A stretch of 64,000 nt of DNA from Hypholoma sublateritium FD-334 SS-4 (taxonomy: Eukaryota; Basidiomycota; Agaricomycetes; Agaricales; Strophariaceae), in assembly GCA_000827495.1 (NCBI GenBank), contig KN817518.1, forward strand, positions 26,405 to 90,404. Direction: 5' to 3'. Shown piece by piece: positions 9,001 to 18,125 of this stretch (positions within the stretch are counted from its first letter, which is position 1; each line of letters begins with the position of its first letter). The position numbers were made by a program, and so were the translations under genes. The notes under the pieces are model-generated. The model ran no database searches, was not told the origin of the DNA, and worked only from the letters and a program-made list of their open reading frames with translations.

Positions 9001-12000
9001 TGCTGCGATTACAAAAGACCCCTCGCGTGTGGTTCCTACGACGATCACAGTGGTTGTATTGGTAAATGGGCACCCGGCTCGCGCGCTTATTGACACAGGT
9101 TCCCTGTGTGACTTCATGTCATCAACAATGGCGGATCTGTTGAAATTGAAACGGAAAGAACTTGCTACGCCACTCACCGTGCAGCTCGCGGTCTTGGGAT
9201 CACGGTCTAAGGTTAATTATCAAGTCAGTGCTCAGGTAGCATACCAGGGAATAAACGAGACACGTACCTTTGATATCATAAACCTTTCGAACTATGACTT
9301 GATCCTAGGGACACCGTTTTTATATCAGCACCAAGTTATGGTCGGGTTTAATGAAACTCGAGTCGTTATTGGAAGCAATATATCCTTACCTATAAAAGGC
9401 GCGGCGGTACGCACTTTGGCTTCACGATCAGCTCAGTTGCGTGAGGAAAATCTAGAGGAAGCGCGTGCTTACCTTAAACAGTTGGCAGAGCCGTTGTGCC
9501 GTTCAGCGGCGGATACAGAGTTGCCACCACTCCGTGTAATTAATCACCGGATTGAACTTATTGACGAGGATAAGTTATATCCCTGGCGACCTGCGCGATG
9601 CCCTGAAGCTTTCATGGGTCAATGGACCGAAAAGCGCAACGCGTACATTAAATCCGGACGTTGGGAGGTTTCTAGCACTCGGAATGCTGTACCGATGATG
9701 TATATTCCCAAGCCTGGGAAGGAAGGAGAGCCTGCGAAGCTACGTACGGTAATTGACTTAAGGGCCCGTAATGACAATATGAAAAAAATGGCCTCTCCCC
9801 TACCAGACATAGATGGTATTATGCGACGTGTTGCCGCAAAACCGTACCGCTCAGTTCTAGATTTGAAGGACGCATATGAACAGGTCCGCGTGGTCCCCGA
9901 CGACGTATGGAAGACTGCGTTTGCGACGCCTAATGGGAACATGGTTAGTCATGTGCTACAGCAAGGCGATGCGAATGCGCCAGCTACTTACCAGTCGTTG
10001 ATGAATCATATATTTTCTCCGTTCATTGGTAAATTTATGGACGTATATTTGGATGACATCGTGATATATTCGTCTTCGCTGCGTGAGCACATGGAACATG
10101 TAAAGATTATTATTGACATACTCAAAAAGGAGAAGTTTTACCTCTCGGAATCCAAGTTGCATTTTCTTTGTCGCAGCGTGAAATTGTTGGGACGCATTGT
10201 TGATGACGACGGGATTCAAATGGATCCCCATAAGGTTGACGCACTGCTGAAATGGAAAACGCCCACCAATCGCGCACTGCTACGAGGATTTCTGGGCGCC
10301 GCAAGTTACTTGGCAGATGATATAGCGCGGGTGCGCATTCCTATGGGAGTATTATTCAACTTGACAAGTGATGCGGTGCCGTTTCGGTGGGACTTCACTC
10401 ACCAGCGCGCATTTGAGGAGGTAAAATCGTTGGCTAATAAGTGCCGTTACCACCATAGACGACCAATTGATCATTCGGAGGGCACGCCGCCTATTAATGT
10501 CGTGACCGACGGTTGTATTACGGGAGTCGCGGGCGTTATTAGCCAGGGAGATGATTGGAAGGCAGCGCCGGTGGCAGCATTTTATTCGGCGAAATTGAGT
10601 CCTGCACAACAGAATTACCCTGTGCACGAAATAGAAATGCTAGCGGGCTTAGAGACAATGATGCGGTATAGAGACATACTGTTGGGGGTCCGTTTCCGTT
10701 GGTATACGGATCACGAAGGTCTAATTACTTGCTTGAAGCATCAGGATTTATCGCCGCGGAGGGCGCGTTGGCTTGAGCAGCTGGGGATGTTCGATTTCGA
10801 GGTTGTGCATGTCCCTGGGGAGGAAAATGTTCTTAGTGATGCTCTCTCGCGCATTTATTCTAATGACGCACCGGGAACCGTTCGAGCTGCGAGTGAGTAC
10901 ACGGAATACGACGTGACGTGGGATTCAATGGGCGCTGCTATTGTGCGGTCGCCGATCCTCGTCGGACTTGAAGCTTGCGCGGCGACGGCGGTTAATTTTG
11001 TTGGTCGTCGTTCTAAGCGTGTTGCGGAACGCGCGGGAGCAGAGACACGTCGTCCTGAGGCCGCAGATGAGTTTTCTGCGCGAGTAAAAGGCTCGTTTAG
11101 TTTGAAGGGCCCGGATCCAAGCAAAAGGCTTACCATAAAGATTCCGGCTCGGTGCGTGCGCGATGACACGGAGGAAGATGACGTGGTCGTCCCTCCACCT
11201 ATTGACCTTGCTAAAGAGGTCTCTGGTCTTGATGTGCTGGAAGCAGTGCGTGGAAAGTACACGGATGATATTTTCTTTAAGACCATTGTGGCGAAACCTG
11301 GGGATTTTAAGAACTTTAGTTATGACAAGTCAGAACGGTTACTTTACCTTGTACAGGATGAGGAACGTCTTCTATGCATCCCCGACGCCAGGGTGGATAC
11401 CCGCTCGGTGAGGGAAGTAGTGATTGCGGAAGCACATCGGGTGCTGGCTCATTTAGGCTTTCGGAAGACGTATGACTATTTGCGCACCTTCGTTTGGTGG
11501 AAGACTTTGATGCCTGACGTGAAGGCATACTGCGACTCATGTATGGTGTGCAAGAGAAGTAAGACTAGCACGTTGAAGCCATACGGGTTGTTAAACCCGC
11601 TGGAGATTCAGTCTCAGCCGTGGGATGCCATCGGTATTGACTTTGTGGGGCCGCTTCCCGAGTCTAAAAATAGGGACGGAACCTTTAATGCCATCACGAC
11701 AATTATAGATTTGTTCTCGGGGATGGTACATCTGGTGCCTAGCCGCACGGATTACACTGCTAAGCAGGTGGCTGAACTGGTGTTTGCTGAAGTCTATAAA
11801 TTACATGGGCTCCCTAGGGTTATTGTCAGTGACCGGGACCCATTATTCACGAGCCATTTTTGGGAAGAACTGCATAAATTGATTGGCACGAAACTTCGCA
11901 TGTCAAGCGCGTTCCATCCGCAGTCTGATGGTGCCACGGAACGTGCGAACAAGACGTTGGGACAGATGCTTCGTGTGTGCGTGTCCGCGGACCAGAAGAA

Positions 12001-13651
12001 TTGGGTGTTGCGGTTACCCGCTATTGAGTTTGCAATTAATTCTGCACGCTCCGAGAGCACCGGTTACGCTCCTTTCTTTTTAAATACGGGTCGCGTTCCT
12101 CGCTCGTTTATTTGGGAAAAGGACCAGCCGTTGGACTTCCCTGGTGTGCGGGTGTTTGCTAAGCGTATCAGAGCCGCTGTGATGCACGCGCATGACTGTT
12201 TAATTGCTGCGCGCGTGAAATCAGTCCGTAACTCTAACAGAAAGCGCACGAAAGTACCCTTTGAAAATACGGACATGGTCTATATTGACACTCGTAATAT
12301 TTCTTTGCCCAAGGGCATTAGCCGTAAATTGGCACCAAAATTTATTGGGCCGTATCCGATTGTTGAGGATTTTGGTAATTTCTCTTTTCGTGTAAAACTG
12401 CCTGCTTCGCTCGCGCGCCGAGGGGTTCACGATGTTTTTCACGCGTCTTTGCTGCGGGTGCACATTCCCAATGATGATAAATTATTTCCGGGACGGCTGG
12501 ACACTCAGGTCTTCGATCTTGAAGACCTGGAGGGCGCATGGAAGGCAGAGAAAGTTGCATCTCATAAATTTGAAAATGGTTGTTTGATGATACAAATAAC
12601 ATCTGCCACGGGAGAATCTAGGTGGATGACATACGATGAATCTAAAGATTTAATTATAGTGGAGCAATATGTGGAAGCCAAAGGGCTGGAGACGCCCGAA
12701 ACACAGACAGACGTCAGTGTGGATAAATCAGAGACAACTAAGACTATTAATTTGGAAGTCTCGTATATGTCACTTTTCTATTCAATGTCGATTTCTCCTC
12801 CTCCCACCTTCTCTACCCTTCCAGAAACTCCAACCACTCCGACTTCTGATCTCACCGAAATAGACGAAGACGACGACGACGAGATTTCTGTGGCACCATC
12901 CAATTTTACTCCTGACTCTCCCACCACCTCTACCGACACTCCTGACAACACCTCCGCCGACACCACGCCAGCTGAACCCCCCTCCGTGATCTCCACTCTT
13001 CGATTCACGAAAGTCCGCCAGTCCACCATCACCACACCTGACATTACCATGGACGAGGCCGAACCCGCTGTCGCCGCTGCTCAGGCTACCACCGCAGTCG
13101 CCGACGAATCGCCGAACGTGTACAGCCTCACCGCGACACTCGACACTTTCGGCTCAGTTGGGCGCTTATCCAACGTTGTTCGTGGTCCGCATCAGACCTA
13201 TTTATTCCGTGATTACGATAACAATCACATTTTCGAGCTACCGGCCGGCTGGTTGAAAAAGTGCATGCAATATGCAGCTGAACTCAACCGACTACCCCAG
13301 GCGCCAGGCAAGCAGATCATGCATGCTGAACCATTCGGCTACCGACAGCTCGTGGAATGCCTCAACGCCGACCCCGGGAATGGCGGCGCTCGGCTTCCTG
13401 TCATCGAGCCTGACGGATCCATCACTTTCGGCACGTCGAAGTTCCCCCTCTTTATCGATTACCCTTCGGACGAAGACATGGAGAATATTCAAAAAACTCT
13501 CGACGTCCTCGGATCGGGATTCGACGTCAAGCAACTCGTTCGTCGCGTGGTCAACATGGGAGAGCCCAGCTCCAGGCACGGAAGTCGACACTCGAGCCGC
13601 CCGGGCACTCCGTTCGCCGGCGGTTCGCGCTCTCGCGGCGCTCCTTATTAG
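6080..13651 (+). CDS. Retrotransposon Gag-Pol polyprotein (2,523 aa)
   Basis: One frame encodes all functions, with no frameshift or stop between Gag and Pol. In order (numbered from the ATG at 6080): a basic N-terminus; a retrotransposon Gag domain (about 315-475); a zinc knuckle CFNCGEEGHLSRNC (about 559-572); an unassigned region of about 400 residues; an aspartic protease with DTGS near 1005; reverse transcriptase (about 1190-1370) with YLDD near 1322; RNase H (TDGC near 1476, HEIEML, SDALSR near 1590); integrase with an HHCC finger (about 1785-1830) and D, D, E residues in IDFVGP, VSDRDP and ERANKTL (about 1853-1953); a GPY/F-like module (IGPYPI near 2088). A chromo-like segment follows (WKAEKV ... 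RWMTYDE, about 2150-2195), then an unassigned tail of about 320 residues, Pro/Ser/Thr/Asp-rich at first and apparently folded later. The reverse transcriptase has QQGDANAPATYQ where relatives usually carry F-G-L-x-N-A-P. The ATG at 6080 is preferred because the frame upstream opens only with TTG. Confidence 0.93.
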   Translation: MTTERRTRSMSRGTDTESVPGRRAASRIPVPKKGTTVKAKDVVLDTDPADPAVGTDKGGPAVLEEPQAKATDRNDPPADTRGRPGRGRTAERKASAVVVDPAALNKIFDRLEYLESIVSENLDGDKTIRRIDPETIPDEPNGKGKSTDPKEWGGLGIPTEELDINAQKRMLEGYDKPPHQHTPPKEDTPVDDDDARVNELYAAYMKEKARVENKRRGVGGRIADSPMSRDLEDFIGLGAGFETPKPVRRLEHLMPSAQLNKNSLVAKHLAEAGLPPGLSTPNSRATPMEFFDASGAAVGRTMQRFRPLAPTEIDKYHGDEDPVKFLKFVTQCKRFVREAGLAPEDHVARCANFLQGRAYKYYATMVSMDEGNWTLEEFLIGIYDHCFPLDFRLKQRKKLDDFRQGNMRVKAYAADLELLFRLVGDINDAQRVDKLWNGLRRELQQALWREGLDFKSSTWDEVIAVATRHEMADRMISEEAPKTPKPFNNGNDNKHYNKKSFSNDRTPKQSDYQYRNSYNRNDTGSSSKKLVSESPGKKPWPKKVDASNNSKNDKDKPFACFNCGEEGHLSRNCPRKHFVKSKSGEGSGHVKSFNIEVIADNEDQSVQDEGADAYYIDLESAMCELTGYEHSEYLLVDRDPNLCDRQDALTDDDLLNGEYPLRYNYNYQSTLDENIQQLLPREPDGQPNNGAIGDHLCDLLTVELTKGAPYPGDASRDPDPGEPRFLVYRTAGDMVVVMDRLTDEDLLLPVAIAEGREFHASRWYAVNMARNRKVRVNRIERRWCTARGNSVGAIENAMWRLSENESFVTWCVGSDALRKSYPLRFAWEGYTEYCLGAPCSHERLWDVDLGEEFIFPSASCMSNPRWNIRTWYERRLRHRLQMRFNPADDYLMSLAGMFSPGGSPDESLYSEEFSDDDWASTISSEGTIAVDDWLDAPEQKYTCIMGDMSETDPCVAAYGIGASAEQVLPNVQRNAAITKDPSRVVPTTITVVVLVNGHPARALIDTGSLCDFMSSTMADLLKLKRKELATPLTVQLAVLGSRSKVNYQVSAQVAYQGINETRTFDIINLSNYDLILGTPFLYQHQVMVGFNETRVVIGSNISLPIKGAAVRTLASRSAQLREENLEEARAYLKQLAEPLCRSAADTELPPLRVINHRIELIDEDKLYPWRPARCPEAFMGQWTEKRNAYIKSGRWEVSSTRNAVPMMYIPKPGKEGEPAKLRTVIDLRARNDNMKKMASPLPDIDGIMRRVAAKPYRSVLDLKDAYEQVRVVPDDVWKTAFATPNGNMVSHVLQQGDANAPATYQSLMNHIFSPFIGKFMDVYLDDIVIYSSSLREHMEHVKIIIDILKKEKFYLSESKLHFLCRSVKLLGRIVDDDGIQMDPHKVDALLKWKTPTNRALLRGFLGAASYLADDIARVRIPMGVLFNLTSDAVPFRWDFTHQRAFEEVKSLANKCRYHHRRPIDHSEGTPPINVVTDGCITGVAGVISQGDDWKAAPVAAFYSAKLSPAQQNYPVHEIEMLAGLETMMRYRDILLGVRFRWYTDHEGLITCLKHQDLSPRRARWLEQLGMFDFEVVHVPGEENVLSDALSRIYSNDAPGTVRAASEYTEYDVTWDSMGAAIVRSPILVGLEACAATAVNFVGRRSKRVAERAGAETRRPEAADEFSARVKGSFSLKGPDPSKRLTIKIPARCVRDDTEEDDVVVPPPIDLAKEVSGLDVLEAVRGKYTDDIFFKTIVAKPGDFKNFSYDKSERLLYLVQDEERLLCIPDARVDTRSVREVVIAEAHRVLAHLGFRKTYDYLRTFVWWKTLMPDVKAYCDSCMVCKRSKTSTLKPYGLLNPLEIQSQPWDAIGIDFVGPLPESKNRDGTFNAITTIIDLFSGMVHLVPSRTDYTAKQVAELVFAEVYKLHGLPRVIVSDRDPLFTSHFWEELHKLIGTKLRMSSAFHPQSDGATERANKTLGQMLRVCVSADQKNWVLRLPAIEFAINSARSESTGYAPFFLNTGRVPRSFIWEKDQPLDFPGVRVFAKRIRAAVMHAHDCLIAARVKSVRNSNRKRTKVPFENTDMVYIDTRNISLPKGISRKLAPKFIGPYPIVEDFGNFSFRVKLPASLARRGVHDVFHASLLRVHIPNDDKLFPGRLDTQVFDLEDLEGAWKAEKVASHKFENGCLMIQITSATGESRWMTYDESKDLIIVEQYVEAKGLETPETQTDVSVDKSETTKTINLEVSYMSLFYSMSISPPPTFSTLPETPTTPTSDLTEIDEDDDDEISVAPSNFTPDSPTTSTDTPDNTSADTTPAEPPSVISTLRFTKVRQSTITTPDITMDEAEPAVAAAQATTAVADESPNVYSLTATLDTFGSVGRLSNVVRGPHQTYLFRDYDNNHIFELPAGWLKKCMQYAAELNRLPQAPGKQIMHAEPFGYRQLVECLNADPGNGGARLPVIEPDGSITFGTSKFPLFIDYPSDEDMENIQKTLDVLGSGFDVKQLVRRVVNMGEPSSRHGSRHSSRPGTPFAGGSRSRGAPY

Positions 13652-13796
13652 GCACGCCGCCCAAAATTACGCTACGTTTCTCTTGCTCTATTTTCTTTTC
13701 ACCCCCACTCTCCTTTACTTGTGAAACCCATACATTATTTCATTTGCCTTGATCATACTTATCGTGTCAAATATTACATATTCGACGGAGGGCGTA

Positions 13797-14062
13797 TGTG
13801 ACGGATCGCTCGACGCTCTCGCGACTCGACACTTCGAGTTCACGTGAGCTCGGGCCTTCGATCTCTTCCGCTCTCTGACTCGCTCCTCCGTCCCCTCTTT
13901 CTTTCATGCTCTACTTTATTCCGTAGAACGGTCCGTGCGCATGTATCTGTAGTATAAAAGGGGCTCGCATTTTACGATGCGAGTCAGCTTCGAATTCAGC
14001 GTTTTTACCTGTCTTTTGAAGTTCTCGTGTGCCGAGACTCGTGTTTCTCACGCCTCGTCACA
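13797..14062 (+). repeat. Right LTR
   Basis: This is identical to the left LTR over 266 bp by eye, including the TATAAAA box and the CTCGCAT/ATGCGAG hairpin. It is followed directly by the right copy of the ACGTG target duplication (14063-14067). Confidence 0.95.
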
Positions 14063-15733
14063 ACGTGGGACCCCCGTTTCAGCCGCCCCTGCGTCAAAGC
14101 ATCAACTTACGTGTCCATGTCAGCACGTATGTACACCCCTCGCCCACCCCGCCCCTCTCGCACCCGCCTCCTCCCGTCCATCAGAAAACAAGCGCCCTGG
14201 AGCTGGGCGATGACGAGAAACCGCCGCGGCCGCATCCTCCCGCGCACCTGCTCGCCAAGTGCCCCCGCTCCCTGCATGGGCAACGCACCTCGCCATCGCG
14301 CGCGTGCGCCCACGACACGCCGTACCCCTCCACCCCTCTCGTTTCCGCCGCCCCCGTCTCCCGCCCCGCGCGTCTGTCCCACGATCCTTCCGAGTTGGAG
14401 CGCGCTGTGTCGTCGTCAGGTGTCTCGAAGTCGCAAGCACGTCCGAACATCCACATCGACGCCGAGGGTGGAGCGTGCGTGAATCGTGACGTGCAATGGC
14501 AGGCCAACGCGTGCATCCGCGCCCCAGCGAGCCAGCGAAGCCCCGCGCGCACGCCTGCAGGAAAACGCGCCGCCGCGCATCGCGTGCTTCCCGCGTCCGT
14601 CACCGCACACCGCCGCCGCACCCGCGCTGTCGCCGCCAACACACGCGCGAGGAGGACATCATCCCAGCGCTGCGCATAGAGGCGCCATGCATCCGCGCCC
14701 CAGCGAGCCCCAGAAGCCCCGCGCACACGCCTCCGCGAAAACGCGCCGTCGTGCCTGTTGCCGCGCGCCGCGCATTGTGTCCCCCGCCGCACACCGCCGC
14801 CGCCCCACCTGTCTCCACCAGCACAGGCCCGAGGGGGACACCGGCCCGCCGCTGCGCATCCGCCCTTGCGCGCGGGGAGACGCATGCGCCGCCCCGCGCA
14901 CGATGCCCGCGTCATGGTGCGGTCGCTCCCCGTGTATAGGACCCACCCGCGCCTGGCGCTGCGTCCGCGCACCCGTAAGCAGCCGTGCCGGAATAACCAA
15001 GTGAGGCGCCGCCCGCCCCCGCTCAGTGCGAGACGACCCCTCGCCATCGCGCGCGTCGCCCAGATCCCCATGGCCGCCTCCGCCGTCGGTACCTCGAAGT
15101 CGAACGTGCGTCCGAAAATCCGCATCGAGCCGCCGAGGGTGGAGCGTGCGGGACGTGTAATGGCAGGTCAACGCGTGCATCCGCGCCTCAGCGCGCCAGC
15201 GAGCCAGCGAAACCCCGCGCGCACGCCTGCAGGAATACGCGCAGCCGTGCCTGTCGCCGCGCCGCGCATCGCGTGCTGCCCGCATTCGTCACCGCCCCGC
15301 CGCACCCGCGCCGTCACCGCCAGCGCACGCGCGAGGGGGACACCGCCCCGCGCTGCGCATCCGCCTTTGCGCGCTGGGACACGCACGCGGCGCACCTATG
15401 CACGATGCCCACGTCGTGGCGCGGTCGCTCCCGGTGTACAGGGACCCACCTGTTCTGGGCCTGGCGCTGCGTTCCACACCGTCCGCGCATCTATCAAAGT
15501 GGCAGGCGCGTCCGGACATCCTCATCGAGCTGCCGAGGGTGTAGCGTGCGTGACGTGCAATGGCAGGCCAACGCTACGCGGTCGTGCATCCGCGTTTTAG
15601 CCGAGTGACGTCTGCGCACAACGGCCTCGCCGCGTCCGTATCATTTCCCACATCATGAGTGTCAAGCATCGCAATTTTCTGAGGAATAAGTTTACGATAC
15701 AGGATTCCCACAACAAATGGCTGTCGTCTGTAC
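14063..15733. repeat. GC-rich degenerate tandem repeats, no gene
   Basis: Diverged copies of the same block follow one another. The phrase around TCCGAACATCC/TCCGAAAATCC/TCCGGACATCC is at about 14422, 15091 and 15491. The linked phrase GTGCATCCGCGCC...AGCGAGCC is at about 14511, 14691, 15175 and 15583. Unit length varies (about 400-670 bp), so units have gained or lost sub-blocks. Long open frames on both strands are explained by high GC content and have no recognisable domains. A few hundred bases next to the F-box gene (15600-15733) hold nothing identifiable. Confidence 0.6.
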
Positions 15734-17419
15734 CTACTGCCGCAACTCCTTCAATTCAACATCCAATCCCGCTGCCTTCTTCTGCGAAACAAGGTCCAAC
15801 ATCTGCTCGTATGTCTTCGTGTCCCTTATGCCACCAATATTAATGGACACCTTTTTCCATGGCAATACATTCGGAATAGCGATTTCTCCTTGCTTGCCCT
15901 CAAGAAATAGGCGCAGCGTTTGGAGAGAGAAATTCATATATCCTGTGAAGTCGAAATACTGCAGGCGTGGACAAATAACACCAGCATCACCTTCTTCGAC
16001 AAATGCTCGCAGAAGCCTATCAGCGCAACCCCCGTCACCGCCAAGAGACAGCACAATGAGTGAAGGGCAGTGGCAGAGAAGTCCTATTGTATTCGATATT
16101 TTATCTCCGTTTATGTAGTGGAGGCTCGGGAGAGACAGATTTTGGATAAGCGGTGACTGCTTCAAGAACTCCGCCAAAGAGACATCGAGGGACACCTTAT
16201 CGACGGAAAAGATCTCTAAAATTGGCGCAGTAATTGGGTCGAGCATACTTTGAACTGTCTCTGAAGGGTTTTCGCTGACTATCAAAGTCTTCAGAAAGGG
16301 AAGGTCAACTTTGTCGAGATAACGCGATTGTTCTTCTGGGCGATGTCCCACAATAATATCGCAGAATACAAGACACTTGGTTTGCTGGAGAATTCTTGCT
16401 ATCTCCCTTTGGGAATAGCAAAAAGGGGATGTTCTTCCGCGGAGCGTAACGGAGGTAAGGACACCCCAGTTGACGGTAAACTTTCGGATGACGTCTGTGT
16501 CCAAGTTTACACGCTTGAGTGTCGGTATTGTGAGCACACTGTTGTGGAGTACAGCATTTGGGCGTAAATCAAGGTGAAGGGAAACCGATTGGAGCAGGGG
16601 GACATCAACAGCGGTCAATGCGGCAATGCGAATCATGGGCGCGGATAGGACTCTACAGCGTGAGTTGAATCGGATTTCCTTCCAGCGGGTTGAATAACTG
16701 ATAAAGGTGTCGCAAAGGATGTTTGATGGATCAGGCTCAGAGCTTTGAAGTTCGAGCCTTCCGTATCTGGGGCTGGGGTCCTGAAAGGATACAGTTAAAG
16801 CCAGCGCACCTGCTCGCTCGAACCATTGACTAGCCCTCCGAGCGAGCAGCGAATAAGCTTGTTCATAGAACGCGGAGCTGCGAGTATGAGCATACAATGA
16901 ACCTGTCTCAATGTTCACAGAGGTCCAGATAAGTGGGGTTGTCAGCACGATGCGTCGCATTCCGCTGGAGATTTGTGCCAGAACGTAAGGCAATGGAATC
17001 CCGAGGTAAGACAGAGTGGGCATGTCGGCCTCCACGCATGTGACGCATATCTCGCGAAGCACGTCCTCTGGGAGAATTCGAAAGGTAGAAAAAATTCGAC
17101 GATGAACCGCAAGAGTATCCAAGCTTGCTGCCTCCTCCTCGCGCAAGCGCTCCAACTTTCTCTCTGCCTGTTCAACCTGCGACTTCAATGCTTGAATATG
17201 GGCGATGGTGTCGGATATCTGCGCTTCTATGACTCGTAGTTTCGCATTGGTGGGTGCCATGGACTCCAGGATTATCTCTCTTTCTTGGTCGGTAGGCGGT
17301 CGATTGGTTTTGAGCAACGTCTCTAGGACTGAATGACCTGGGATATAACATCAATGGGGCTTAGAAGTCACAGATGGCTCCTTCCCCCGGGACTCACTGG
17401 ATAAAGAGACTTGATCCAT
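15734..17419 (-). CDS. F-box-like protein with LRR-type tail
   Basis: F-box proteins usually recruit substrates to SCF ubiquitin ligases through Skp1. Inferred exons are 17419-17398 and 17337-15734, with a 60-bp GTGAGT...CCCAG intron, giving 541 residues. The short first exon (MDQVSLSS) joins in frame to HSVLETLLKTN. An N-terminal coiled coil (about residues 40-85, rich in Glu, Lys and Gln) precedes the F-box-like segment starting FRILPEDVLREIC (about 94). Conserved features of mushroom F-box proteins follow, such as LAQISSGMRRIVLTTPLIWTSV. The rest has irregular leucine-rich stretches typical of the family's substrate region. The target cannot be guessed. Large F-box families are usual in agaricomycetes, so orthology is unclear. 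Confidence 0.8.
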
Positions 17420-18125
17420 GATTTACCGTTTCCAAAAGTTTCTGGATAGAGAGTTCGAGGGCAAGTTGAAGGCAACTGATATCGATGTAGAATTCAACGT
17501 GTGGGTTGGACTCCGAATCTTAGTTCTCCCACGCCACTTACGTAAATTTGCAGCGTGTCCGGTGTCTGTTCTTGAAGAGAGCACGCAGTGCGCACGCCCC
17601 CAATCTTGACGCGGCGCATGTTCGGCGCGAGCGAACAGTCCTGCTTAGAGAGAATGTCCACCGCGATCGCAGGCACCTCGCAGCAGATCGCGGTTCCTCG
17701 GCGTGCCGCGGGAATGGGGTGTCCAAGGGGCGTCGCGCAGACGCGTCCACACCAGTTTAGCGTTAAATAGGTCGGGTCCGGGCGCGGCGACGTGTGGTAG
17801 GATCGCTTCGATGATTCGCGGGCTGGGCAATGAGGCAGACGCAAGCGGACGCCTCATGCGCCCATCCTGGTCGTCATGTTGAATGCGGATGCGACCCCGC
17901 GCGGGCAGTTGTTACTCGCTGTGTATGCACAGAGCACCCAAGACACAGCTAAATATACAAAAGCGCAGCGTCCAGGCGGGCGGCACCGCGGATAAATAGA
18001 GTATTGCGGGTATTATGCAGTTGCAGTCTAACTGAATATATTGTTTAATCTGAAAGATTGATTTTCAGAAATAGTATATCATACATTGTAGCGTTAATAC
18101 TTCATTGTCTTTCGTGATCAAGCTT
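17420..18125. other. Intergenic, no gene recognised
   Basis: There are overlapping short frames on the minus strand at 17494-17857 (up to 116 residues) with no recognisable domain. The stretch 17950-18125 is AT-rich and is probably the shared 3' region of the NACHT gene on its right. Confidence 0.4.

Larger units (their letters stand above)
5652..14062 (+). mobile_element. Complete Ty3/gypsy-type LTR retrotransposon, 8.4 kb
   Basis: The element is bounded by two 266-bp LTRs (5652-5917 and 13797-14062) that begin TGTGACGG and end TCGTCACA. They are identical by eye over their whole length, and the element is flanked by the 5-bp duplication ACGTG. The inside carries one uninterrupted gag-pol reading frame. 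Identical LTRs, an intact frame and intact target duplications together mean insertion was recent, and the copy may be active. Domain order (protease, reverse transcriptase, RNase H, integrase) places it in the Ty3/gypsy (Metaviridae) group. No clear tRNA-complementary primer site was recognised just after the left LTR. The likely polypurine tract before the right LTR is weak (GACGGAGGGC, about 13783-13794). Confidence 0.95.

Noticed and set aside
14181..15600. Long frames (up to 314 codons) on both strands
   Set aside because: They are Arg/Ala/Pro-rich, overlap each other and lie in diverged tandem repeats without a conserved frame.
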